Shown piece after piece: positions 1-4,887 of a stretch of 9,866 nt of DNA. This DNA comes from JBGOUV01 sp041477815 (GTDB taxonomy: Bacteria; Acidobacteriota; Terriglobia; Bryobacterales; JACQDG01): the NCBI GenBank assembly GCA_041477815.1, contig JBGOUV010000266.1, positions 1-9,866 of the forward strand. Reading direction: 5' to 3'. Position 1 is the stretch's first letter. Each line of letters opens with the position of its first letter. The notes below the pieces were generated by a model. The model saw only the letters and a program-made list of their open reading frames with translations, had not been told where the DNA came from and did no database searches. Made by a program: the position numbers and the translations under genes.

Positions 1-141
1 ATCAAGGACTTCGACTATACGAAAGAGATTTGCCTGCTTGGGAAACTTGAAACTGGTTTGCGAATGCCCGTGCAGCTTCCGGGGAAGGATCCGGAGTCCA
101 AATGGGTGATTGTCTTGTTGACCGACTGTGAGGTACTGTAG
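1..141 (+). CDS. C-terminal fragment of an unidentified protein
   Basis: Frame 1 is open from the window edge to a TAG at 139-141 and gives 46 residues ending WVIVLLTDCEVL. The start lies outside the window. The fragment has no recognisable motif: it is a mixed charged stretch followed by a short hydrophobic strand (VIVLL). It is the only open frame here on the plus strand that reaches the edge, and the codons look like real coding usage. No function is proposed. It lies 74 bp before the brnT remnant and may belong to the same accessory island. Confidence 0.5.
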   Translation: MKDFDYTKEICLLGKLETGLRMPVQLPGKDPESKWVIVLLTDCEVL

Positions 142-181
142 TCCGGCGGTCCCGCATATGGGCGGCGGGCGTGGAAAGACG

Positions 182-209
182 TTGAATCTGACCCACACCG
201 TGCTAGGCT
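182..209 (+). promoter_or_regulatory. Possible promoter of the brnT remnant
   Basis: TTGAAT (182-187) and TAGGCT (204-209) are separated by 16 bp. The second hexamer is preceded by TGC, giving an extended -10 shape (TGCTAGGCT). A start point about 7 bp after the -10 would fall at or next to the GTG at 216. This is a consensus match by eye only. Confidence 0.3.
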
Positions 210-215
210 GCTGTT

Positions 216-491
216 GTGCAGGTTGAATGGGATCCGGCAAAGGCGCAGAAGAACCTGGCTAACATGGAGTGTCGTTCGAAGAGGCGGCGACGGTGTTCGG
301 CGACCCTTTGGCGGTCACCATCGACGATCCGGACCATTCGCGCGAGGAACTGAGATTCTTGACGACCGGCCTGACAAAGCGGCAGCGCTTGGATCATCAT
401 CGCGCACACCAGTAGAGAAGGGCGCGTGAGGATCATTACTGCCCGAGAGGTGACGGCGACGGAAAGGGACCAGTATGAGTCCGGAGAGTGA
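216..491 (+). pseudogene. brnT: BrnT-family toxin pseudogene with two compensating frameshifts
   Basis: BrnT toxins are small RelE-fold ribonucleases of type II toxin-antitoxin systems. Reading from GTG 216 gives VEWDPAKAQKNLA, the typical BrnT N-terminus. One base is then missing around 258-262, and the frame shifts to HGVSFEEAATVFGDP and onward to LTTGLTKRQRL. An extra G at 391-392 shifts the frame back to IIIAHTSREGRVRIITARE and TATERDQYE, ending at TGA 489-491. The repaired protein would be about 91 residues, normal for the family, and keeps the conserved C-terminal R-I-I-T-A-R-E and E-R-x-x-Y-E signature. As it stands, the second frame stops at TAG 413-415. Without repair no complete toxin can be made. 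The second indel restores the original frame. The remnant runs directly into the antitoxin-like gene at 511, the normal toxin-then-antitoxin order. Confidence 0.85.
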
Positions 492-497
492 TCGTAG

Positions 498-680
498 CGG
501 CGAGGATGAGATGAGGCCTGAATACGATCTGCGAGGGAGCGTTCGCGGGAAGTACTTCGAGCAGTACAGGGAGGGAACGAACGTTGTCTTGCTGGATCCC
601 GATGTCGCGGCAGTGTTTCACGACTCGGAGTCCGTCAACCAGGCGTTGCGAGTCCTGATAAAGGCAGCGGCGCAAATCGA
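498..680 (+). repeat. Direct repeat, copy 1 (intact antitoxin-like gene)
   Basis: This segment is almost identical to 1048-1229, offset by 550 bp. By eye I count about three substitutions (510 G/A, 524 T/C, 566 T/A) and one deleted base in the second copy. It starts just before the ribosome-binding site of the 511 gene and ends within its last codons. The unit is therefore one small gene without flanking DNA. Confidence 0.9.
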
Positions 681-714
681 GCGGACGACCTCACCCAGGA
701 CCGAACGGGCCTAA
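511..714 (+). CDS. Putative antitoxin paired with the BrnT remnant
   Basis: The product is 67 residues, MRPEYDLRGSVRGKYF... with core GTNVVLLDPDVAAVFHDSES and then VNQALRVLIKAAA. Small proteins of this layout occur beside BrnT- and RelE-like toxins. The basic N-terminus, short strand (NVVLL) and following helix (SVNQALRVLI) fit a ribbon-helix-helix-like DNA-binding antitoxin, but this is not the classical BrnA sequence. I chose ATG 511 because GAGG at 502-505 is well placed and the duplicate gene keeps the same ATG and site. An in-frame ATG at 475 overlapping the brnT end would add 12 residues. The last residues (TTSPRTERA) lie beyond the duplicated segment, so the C-terminus may not be original. 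This copy is intact although its toxin is broken, so it may persist as an orphan antitoxin or repressor (inference). Confidence 0.7.
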   Translation: MRPEYDLRGSVRGKYFEQYREGTNVVLLDPDVAAVFHDSESVNQALRVLIKAAAQIERTTSPRTERA

Positions 715-770
715 CAAGGCGTGCACCCGGCCCCTTGCCGCCACTTGCCGGCCATAGGAGACTATCTGCC

Positions 771-1019
771 ATGACCGCACAGGTACGAAACGACATACTC
801 CGTACCCTGGCCGAACTGAGCGAATGCTGCCCGGAGGTGCGCTTCGGGCAGTTGGTCGCCAATCTGTCCTATCTGGCGAAGGGGCCGACCCAGGAGTCCA
901 TCTGGGACGTGGAGGATGAGGAATTACTGGCCGCGGCCCGCAAGCACCTGGAAGACCGTCGCAGCAAAGACGCCTCACGGCACGAGGCGCTGCAGCCGAC
1001 CGGCCCCGCCGGCGATTGA
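771..1019 (+). CDS. Small conserved-looking hypothetical protein (82 aa)
   Basis: The protein begins MTAQVRNDILRTLAELS and contains VRFGQLVANLSYLAKG and WDVEDEELLAAARKHLEDR. It is soluble and probably all-helical, with an acidic patch (WDVEDEE) before the last helix and no membrane segment. The start is ATG 771, with ATAGGAG at 754-760 as a good ribosome-binding site. A longer frame from 735 has no such site. It lies between the two copies of the antitoxin-like gene, 56 bp after the first. I recall similar short proteins as hypotheticals in Acidobacteriota and related soil bacteria but can assign no function. Its position inside a toxin-antitoxin cluster makes a third component or passenger possible. 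The C-terminal tail (about 15 residues rich in P, G and A) looks unconstrained. Confidence 0.65.
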   Translation: MTAQVRNDILRTLAELSECCPEVRFGQLVANLSYLAKGPTQESIWDVEDEELLAAARKHLEDRRSKDASRHEALQPTGPAGD

Positions 1020-1047
1020 GCCCTCAGTCGTTAGGCCCAGCGAGCGA

Positions 1048-1229
1048 CGGCGAGGATGAAATGAGGCCTGAACACGATCTGCGAGGGGCGTTCGCGGGAA
1101 GTACTACGAGCAGTACAGGGAGGGAACGAACGTTGTCTTGCTGGATCCCGATGTCGCGGCAGTGTTTCACGACTCGGAGTCCGTCAACCAGGCGTTGCGA
1201 GTCCTGATAAAGGCAGCGGCGCAAATCGA
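1048..1229 (+). repeat. Direct repeat, copy 2 (broken antitoxin-like gene)
   Basis: This is the second copy of the segment at 498-680. It lacks one A in the run after the DLRG codons (cgaggggcg here, cgagggagcg in copy 1). Homology ends sharply after cgcaaatcga at 1229, and the sequence beyond is unrelated hairpin-rich DNA. Confidence 0.9.
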
Positions 1230-1335
1230 ACGTTTCCGGGCTGAAGCCGAACACCGTCGGAGCGTAGCGGTGCGTCGACCGGCAGATCGCTACTCCCAAA
1301 TACTGAAATACTACCGGCTAAAGCCGGTAGGTTAG
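1061..1335 (+). pseudogene. Frameshifted duplicate of the antitoxin-like gene
   Basis: ATG 1061 with the same upstream GAGG begins MRPEHDLRG, then a 1-base deletion around 1085 throws the reading into AFAGSTTSS and a stop at 1205-1207. The original frame resumes from the deletion and reads LDPDVAAVFHDSES and VNQALRVLIKAAAQIER. It then continues past the end of the duplicated segment into an unrelated tail that stops at TAG 1333-1335. That tail is encoded by the hairpin-rich DNA next to the transposase remnant, so the true 3' end is probably lost or was never copied. Near identity to 511-714 indicates a recent duplication, with the break after it. Confidence 0.8.
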
Positions 1336-1413
1336 GTGCGACTGAAAGTCGGGGGTGCGGCTGAAGCCGCCTCAAGCTTGTCCGGCTTATAGCCGGCTCA
1401 AGGCTCCGCCGGC
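1239..1413. repeat. Cluster of GC-rich hairpins at the transposase 3' side
   Basis: At least four short inverted repeats lie here. CTACCGGCTAAAGCCGGTAG (1311-1330) is a 9-bp perfect stem. CGACT-GAA-AGTCG is at 1339-1351, GCGGCT-GA-AGCCGC at 1357-1370 and CCGGCT-TAT-AGCCGG at 1382-1396. Weaker ones are GGCTGAAGCC (1239-1248) and GCCGGC...GCCGGC (1392-1413). Several share the core GGCT/AGCC with tiny loops. IS200/IS605-type elements carry subterminal hairpins recognised as single-stranded DNA by the HUH transposase, and REP-type repeats look alike. This is probably the right end of the element whose transposase remnant starts at 1415. Confidence 0.65.
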
Positions 1414-1414
1414 A

Positions 1415-1801
1415 CGTGATCTTGAAGCCTTCCTCGTCCTCATCCCACTTCTGATTCTCGATGTACTCCCGAACCGTCTTCTCGTCCACCGCCCCCACGG
1501 TCGCACAGAAGTACCCTCGCGCCCACTGGTGTTGCCCCCAGTAGCGCTTCCGGAGCTCCGGAAACTCCTCCTGTAACCGCCGCGACGACCGCCCCTTGAT
1601 ATATTGCACCATCTTCGCTGCCGCCAGCTCCGGCGGCGCCGACACCAGCATATGGATGTGATCCGGTGACACCGCTCCCCGCACAATCACCACTCCTCCC
1701 GCCTGACACGTCTGTCGGATCAACTCCCGGGCCCGCTCCGCCAGACGACCCTTCAGTATCTTGTAATGGTACCAGCCACTCCGCGTGCGACTATATGCCG
1801 G
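1415..1801 (-). pseudogene. tnpA: IS200/IS605-type Y1 (HUH) transposase remnant
   Basis: The minus strand encodes YHYKILKGRLAERARELIRQ, then VSPDHIHMLVSAPPELA, YIKGRSS, RKRYWGQHQWARGYFCATVG and REYIENQKWDEDEEGFKIT. These are the conserved blocks of TnpA transposases of about 135-140 residues. The HUH histidines are in DHIHML (codons 1658-1660 and 1652-1654). The catalytic tyrosine is the Y of REYIENQ (1463-1465). The N-terminus is damaged: YSRTRSGW runs directly into YHYKIL, so the first strand (usually YHxVWxxKYR) is missing. There is no in-frame ATG, and TGA at 1802-1804 closes the frame upstream. An ATG at 1811 is out of frame by one base. The 3' end is also abnormal, because after FKIT the frame stays open through the hairpins to 1184. 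Both active-site motifs survive but a functional protein is unlikely. Confidence 0.8.
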
Positions 1802-1906
1802 TCACGGCCATTTGACAACCGTATCTTCCCTGTTTTCAACGCCGCTCCCTCCCAGTACCCTCAAAATGCTTGCCCCACCCCTTATCCTGGAGGTAGGAGG
1901 CGAATC

Positions 1907-2452
1907 ATGCCCAACACCCCAGACCCCACACCCCTTGCCCTGCGCGAAGCGCCTAACGGCCTCACCTACCACGACGTCGTCCTCGACGAAAGCCACCAGA
2001 ACGAGTTCGAGGACCTCCAGGCCTCCCTTCAAGCCGAGCTCCAACCCCAAGGCCCCCTCGAACACGACGTTTTCGACCAGCTCCTCCACGCCTCCTGGAA
2101 CCTCCGCCGCGTCCGCCGCCTGGAAGCCAAGCTGTCCCCCGACTGCGCCGACCCCCTCCTCGACGACGGGGCCGCCCCTACCCTCGCCCGCCTCGCCCGC
2201 TGCCACGACCGCTCCGAACGCTCCTACTACCGCGCCCTCCGCGAGCTCCGCGCCCTCCAAACCGAACGCGCCCTCCGCGCCCAACTCCAGCCCCAACCCG
2301 CCCTGCCCGCCTTAGCCTCCATGAGTAAAAGGAAAAAACGAACCCAACGCACCCCCCCTCCTCCCCCCAATTCTCAAATTCTCCAATCCTCCAATCCTCC
2401 AATCCTCCCCGGTAGCCTAAACTATCCCCATGTCCCATCTCCACCGCCGTGA
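1907..2452 (+). CDS. Conserved-type hypothetical protein, helical, with low-complexity tail
   Basis: The product is 181 residues. ATG 1907 follows a strong purine-rich site (GGAGGTAGGAGG, 1889-1900), which fixes the start. The first 140 residues look like a folded helical domain: LTYHDVVLDESHQNEFEDLQ, DVFDQLLHASWNLRRVRRLE, then RSERSYYRALRELRALQTER. Arginine and leucine are abundant and a coiled-coil-like helix lies near 125-150. I recall similar proteins as uncharacterised genes, often in many copies, in Solibacter-type Acidobacteriota. The last 40 residues (basic KRKKRTQRT, a proline run, then residues encoded by an 8-bp tandem repeat) look like a non-conserved tail produced by reading through intergenic DNA. 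The end overlaps the amidohydrolase start by 23 bp in another frame. No function is assigned. Confidence 0.65.
   Translation: MPNTPDPTPLALREAPNGLTYHDVVLDESHQNEFEDLQASLQAELQPQGPLEHDVFDQLLHASWNLRRVRRLEAKLSPDCADPLLDDGAAPTLARLARCHDRSERSYYRALRELRALQTERALRAQLQPQPALPALASMSKRKKRTQRTPPPPPNSQILQSSNPPILPGSLNYPHVPSPPP
2383..2406 (+). repeat. Three tandem copies of CCAATCCT
   Basis: The 8-bp unit CCAATCCT occurs three times without a break, preceded by a related caaattct. It falls in the low-complexity 3' tail of the upstream hypothetical gene, just before the amidohydrolase. Because 8 is not a multiple of 3, a change in copy number would change the tail reading frame. Confidence 0.85.
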
Positions 2453-3299
2453 CGTCCTCCGGGCCGGCGTCGTCGCCCTGGCCGAATTTGTCGCCTCCCC
2501 GCTCACCCGCGAGGCTCAGGCCGAAACCCGGCGCGGCATCTTCGACGCCCACCTCCACATCCCCAGCGACAACGGGGAAAACTTCCAGTGGCACCTGATC
2601 ACCCGCAATATGCCCGAGTTCGTCGCCTACCTGGACCGCTGCGGCGTCCGCCGGGGCGTGATTTCCTCCTCCTGGAGCAACAAGGCCCAGACCCCGGACG
2701 ACTACCGCCAGGGCAACCGCGAGGTGGCCAAGTACGTGGACCGCTACAAAGGCCGTTTCCGCGGCAGCGCGGTCATCACCCCGTTTCGCATCGACGAGGC
2801 CCTGCGCGAGATCGAGGAGTGCCACAAAAACTATGGCTTCGTCTGGCTGGGCGAGTTCTGCAACTACATGACCAGCTATCGGTACGACACACCGGAATGG
2901 GCCGAGGTCATGAAGCTGGCCACCAAGCTCCACTTGGTCATCCAGATCCACACCAACGTCAAGGAGATGCAATACCTGGCCGGCGCCTTCCCCGACGCCA
3001 CCATCGTCTTCCCCCACCTGGGCGGCAACCGCGACGACATCTTCGCCCGCATCGACATCATAGCCAAGCATAAGAACGCCCACATCGACCTCTCCGGCTC
3101 CGGGATCGAGCGGGTGGGCATCCTGGAGCGGGCGGTGAAGGAGATCGGCGCCGACCGCGTCCTCTACGGCTCGGACTTCACCATCAACGAGCCCTCCGCC
3201 GTCATCGCCCGCGTCAAGAACGCCTTCCTCACTCCCGCCGACCGTGAGAAAATCCTGTTTCGCAACGTCGAGCGGCTCCTCGGTCGGGCCGGCCAGTAA
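2430..3299 (+). CDS. Tat-exported amidohydrolase (Amidohydro_2 type)
   Basis: This is a 289-residue metal-dependent TIM-barrel hydrolase. The N-terminus has HRRDVLRAG (twin arginine, residues 6-7), a hydrophobic stretch and a plausible cleavage site after AQA (31), so export by the Tat path is likely. Metal ligands expected for the family are visible: HxH in FDAHLH (41 and 43), His174 (QIHTN), His196 (FPHLGGN) and Asp249 (LYGSDF). Glu142 in GEF may bridge metals. Related Amidohydro_2 proteins hydrolyse or decarboxylate small carboxylated or lactone substrates, and the substrate here cannot be told. The start ATG has no clear ribosome-binding site and overlaps the previous gene by 23 bp. The stop overlaps the next ATG (TAATG), so the cyclodeaminase-family gene is coupled to it. 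Confidence 0.85.
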   Translation: MSHLHRRDVLRAGVVALAEFVASPLTREAQAETRRGIFDAHLHIPSDNGENFQWHLITRNMPEFVAYLDRCGVRRGVISSSWSNKAQTPDDYRQGNREVAKYVDRYKGRFRGSAVITPFRIDEALREIEECHKNYGFVWLGEFCNYMTSYRYDTPEWAEVMKLATKLHLVIQIHTNVKEMQYLAGAFPDATIVFPHLGGNRDDIFARIDIIAKHKNAHIDLSGSGIERVGILERAVKEIGADRVLYGSDFTINEPSAVIARVKNAFLTPADREKILFRNVERLLGRAGQ

Positions 3300-4213
3300 T
3301 GCTCTCCCTCACGGAAGCCCAAGTTCGCGAGCTGCTGCCGATGGACCAGGCCATCGAGCTGGTGGAGGCCGGTTTGCGCCACTGGGCGGCCGGACGGGCC
3401 GAAAACCATCCCCGCCGGCGGCTGCAGCTCGGCCCCAGCGCCATGCTGCACTACATGACCGCCGTGGACCTCGAAACCGGGTACCTCGGCGCCAAGCTCT
3501 ACACCACCCACCCCCAGACCGGCGCGCACTTCTACGTGCTCCTGTTCGCGGCGGACGGCACACCCCTGGCCTCGATCGAAGCCAACGCCCTGGGCCAGAT
3601 CCGGACCGGAGCGGCGACCGGAGTGGCCACCAGATACCTGGCGCGGACGGGCGCGGCGGTGGTCGGACTGCTCGGGAGCGGCTTCCAGGCCCAGACCCAG
3701 CTCGAGGCCGTGGCCCGGGTACGGCCGGTGCGGGAGGCCCGGGTCTACAGCCGGTCCGAGGAGAACCGGCGGCGGTTCGCGGGCCAGATGCAGGCCAGGC
3801 TGGGGGTAGCGGTCCGGGCGGTGGCCTCGGCCGAGGAGGCCGTCCGGGGCGCCGACATCGTCATCACCGCCACCAACGCCCGCGATCCGGTGCTGCTGGG
3901 GGAATGGCTGGAACCCGGGATGCACGTGAACGCCGCCGGCAGCAACCACCCCCGCCGGCGGGAGCTCGATGCCGCCGCCGTCGGCCGGGCCGGCCTGATC
4001 GTAGCCGATTCGGTCGAACAGTCCCGGATGGAATCGGGCGACCTGATCGCCGCCTTCGAGGCCGGAGCCGGTCGCTGGGAACAGGTCCGGGAGCTCCGGG
4101 ACCTGGTAACGCGCGAGCGCGACGATCAGATAACTCTATTTAAATCCAATGGGTTAGCGCTGGAAGATATCGCCGTAGCGGGCTATCTCTACGAGCGGGC
4201 TACTCGGACATAG
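3299..4213 (+). CDS. Ornithine cyclodeaminase / mu-crystallin family protein
   Basis: This 304-residue protein has the family's usual length. The N-terminal half holds substrate-side residues: Lys66 (YLGAKLY) and Arg102 in IRTGAATGVATRYLA. A Rossmann nucleotide-binding motif follows (VVGLLGSGFQAQTQLEA, 121-137). Asp224 (RRELDAAAV) fits the catalytic aspartate of ornithine cyclodeaminase, and LFKSNGLALEDIA (280-292) is the typical C-terminal signature. Family members deaminate ornithine to proline, or act as NAD(P)-dependent amino-acid or imine reductases. The reaction cannot be chosen from sequence alone. ATG 3299 lies inside the stop of the amidohydrolase (TAATG), implying translational coupling and a shared pathway, perhaps degradation of an amide-type substrate. 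The 3' end overlaps the convergent zinc-ribbon gene by 14 bp. Confidence 0.88.
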   Translation: MLSLTEAQVRELLPMDQAIELVEAGLRHWAAGRAENHPRRRLQLGPSAMLHYMTAVDLETGYLGAKLYTTHPQTGAHFYVLLFAADGTPLASIEANALGQIRTGAATGVATRYLARTGAAVVGLLGSGFQAQTQLEAVARVRPVREARVYSRSEENRRRFAGQMQARLGVAVRAVASAEEAVRGADIVITATNARDPVLLGEWLEPGMHVNAAGSNHPRRRELDAAAVGRAGLIVADSVEQSRMESGDLIAAFEAGAGRWEQVRELRDLVTRERDDQITLFKSNGLALEDIAVAGYLYERATRT

Positions 4214-4445
4214 AGATCTGCTGTTCGGAATCCCGCCAAGCGCTGATCTTCAGCCGGCGGCAGACCCAGCAGAGCGACTCGGACTGTTCGGTAGCGCCAT
4301 CGCCGCCGCACACCCGGCATTTGAAGGTTTTCTTCGGCCGCGTGTCCAGAGCGTAACACTTGGCCGGATCCAGGATCTCCGGCGCAATCAGGGCCGTTGG
4401 GGGCGGCGGCTGCAGGGTTTGCTTGGGTTCGATCTTCCTCTTCAT
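4200..4445 (-). CDS. Small zinc-ribbon protein (81 aa)
   Basis: The product has a basic, proline-rich N-terminus (MKRKIEPKQTLQPPPP) and a CxxC-x12-CxxC zinc-ribbon: FKCRVCGGDG (Cys43, Cys46) and SLCWVCRRLK (Cys59, Cys62). It has no membrane segment. The start is firm, as AGGGAGGT lies a few bases before ATG 4445 on the minus strand. It is 64 bp downstream of another tiny CxxC protein (4510-4713), and the two probably form one transcript. Its 3' end overlaps the end of the cyclodeaminase gene by 14 bp. The ribbon could bind nucleic acid or protein, or simply zinc. No named family is recognised. The divergent neighbour is a Fur-family metal regulator, so a metal-linked role is possible (inference). 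Confidence 0.72.
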   Translation of the reverse strand: MKRKIEPKQTLQPPPPTALIAPEILDPAKCYALDTRPKKTFKCRVCGGDGATEQSESLCWVCRRLKISAWRDSEQQISMSE

Positions 4446-4509
4446 GCCACCTCCCTTGTTCCCAGTATGACTTGTAACACAAATCGCCGGGAAAAGTCCA
4501 GGGGCATGT

Positions 4510-4713
4510 CTAGCCGTGCAGCCCGCCCTTGACCTCGATTACGTAGGCGGCGTCCAGCGTCGTCTGGCAGCGCCGGCAGCGCTGGCCCTCAATGACGTGC
4601 ATCTTGCGGTGCAGTCCGCGCTCCACGGCCACCACATCGGCATCCACCGTGTGGGTGCAGATCGGGCAATACACCCTCGCCTGGAGCACCTTGTTATCCA
4701 GTAGAGCGGTCAT
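4510..4713 (-). CDS. Tiny zinc-binding protein with two CxxC pairs (67 aa)
   Basis: The protein begins MTALLDNKVLQARVYCPICT and has Cys16-x2-Cys19 (CPIC) and Cys46-x2-Cys49 (CRRC), with a basic segment rich in histidine and arginine between them (GLHRKMHVIEGQRC). This suits a four-cysteine zinc site. ATG 4713 was chosen because GGAGG on the minus strand precedes it at good spacing. An upstream in-frame ATG at 4734 lacks such a site. It is the first gene of a likely two-gene minus-strand unit with 4200-4445 and is divergent from the Fur-family gene. The 35-bp dyad at 4742-4776 lies in its upstream region, so regulation by a dimeric repressor is plausible. No named family is recognised. Confidence 0.7.
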   Translation of the reverse strand: MTALLDNKVLQARVYCPICTHTVDADVVAVERGLHRKMHVIEGQRCRRCQTTLDAAYVIEVKGGLHG

Positions 4714-4741
4714 ACCAACCTCCATGTTTCTCATATCGTCC

Positions 4742-4776
4742 TTGTACTCGTTCTATATGACGCGAGAACGGTACAA
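4742..4776. promoter_or_regulatory. Long dyad between zinc-ribbon genes and the Fur-family gene
   Basis: The left arm TTGTAC-T-CGTTCT (4742-4754) pairs with AGAACG-GTACAA (4765-4776), leaving a 10-base centre. The arms match at 12 positions with a single bulged T. The position between divergent genes and the arm length fit an operator for a dimeric regulator, possibly the adjacent Fur-family protein. The sequence does not match a textbook Fur, Zur or PerR box, so the partner is uncertain. It also overlaps the region where promoters for both directions should lie. Confidence 0.5.
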
Positions 4777-4887
4777 AAGGTTGAAAAAAATTTGGGACTG
4801 GCCCGGAGCCTGCCCCACGGTGTTGAAAATTCAGGGTTGGCGGGTTACCATGTGTTGGTGGTGGCCCCAGCTTCTCTCGGAGGATCC

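Noticed and set aside
214..429. 71-residue arginine-rich open frame
   Set aside because: It is an out-of-frame reading across the brnT remnant. The BrnT motifs appear only in the other two frames.
475..510. Earlier ATG at 475 for the antitoxin-like gene
   Set aside because: It lacks a ribosome-binding site and overlaps the brnT end. The duplicated copy begins its homology just before the 511 site, supporting 511.
1311..1396. CRISPR-like array of short palindromes
   Set aside because: The hairpins differ in sequence, length and spacing, with no constant repeat or spacer size. An element end or REP-type repeats explain them better.
2178..3083. 301-residue minus-strand open frame rich in Gly and Val
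   Set aside because: It is antisense to the amidohydrolase and the hypothetical gene, has low-complexity composition and shows no motif.
4750..4769. LexA-like GTTC...GAAC
   Set aside because: The half-sites are 12 bp apart, which does not fit known LexA boxes, and they are part of the longer dyad reported at 4742-4776.
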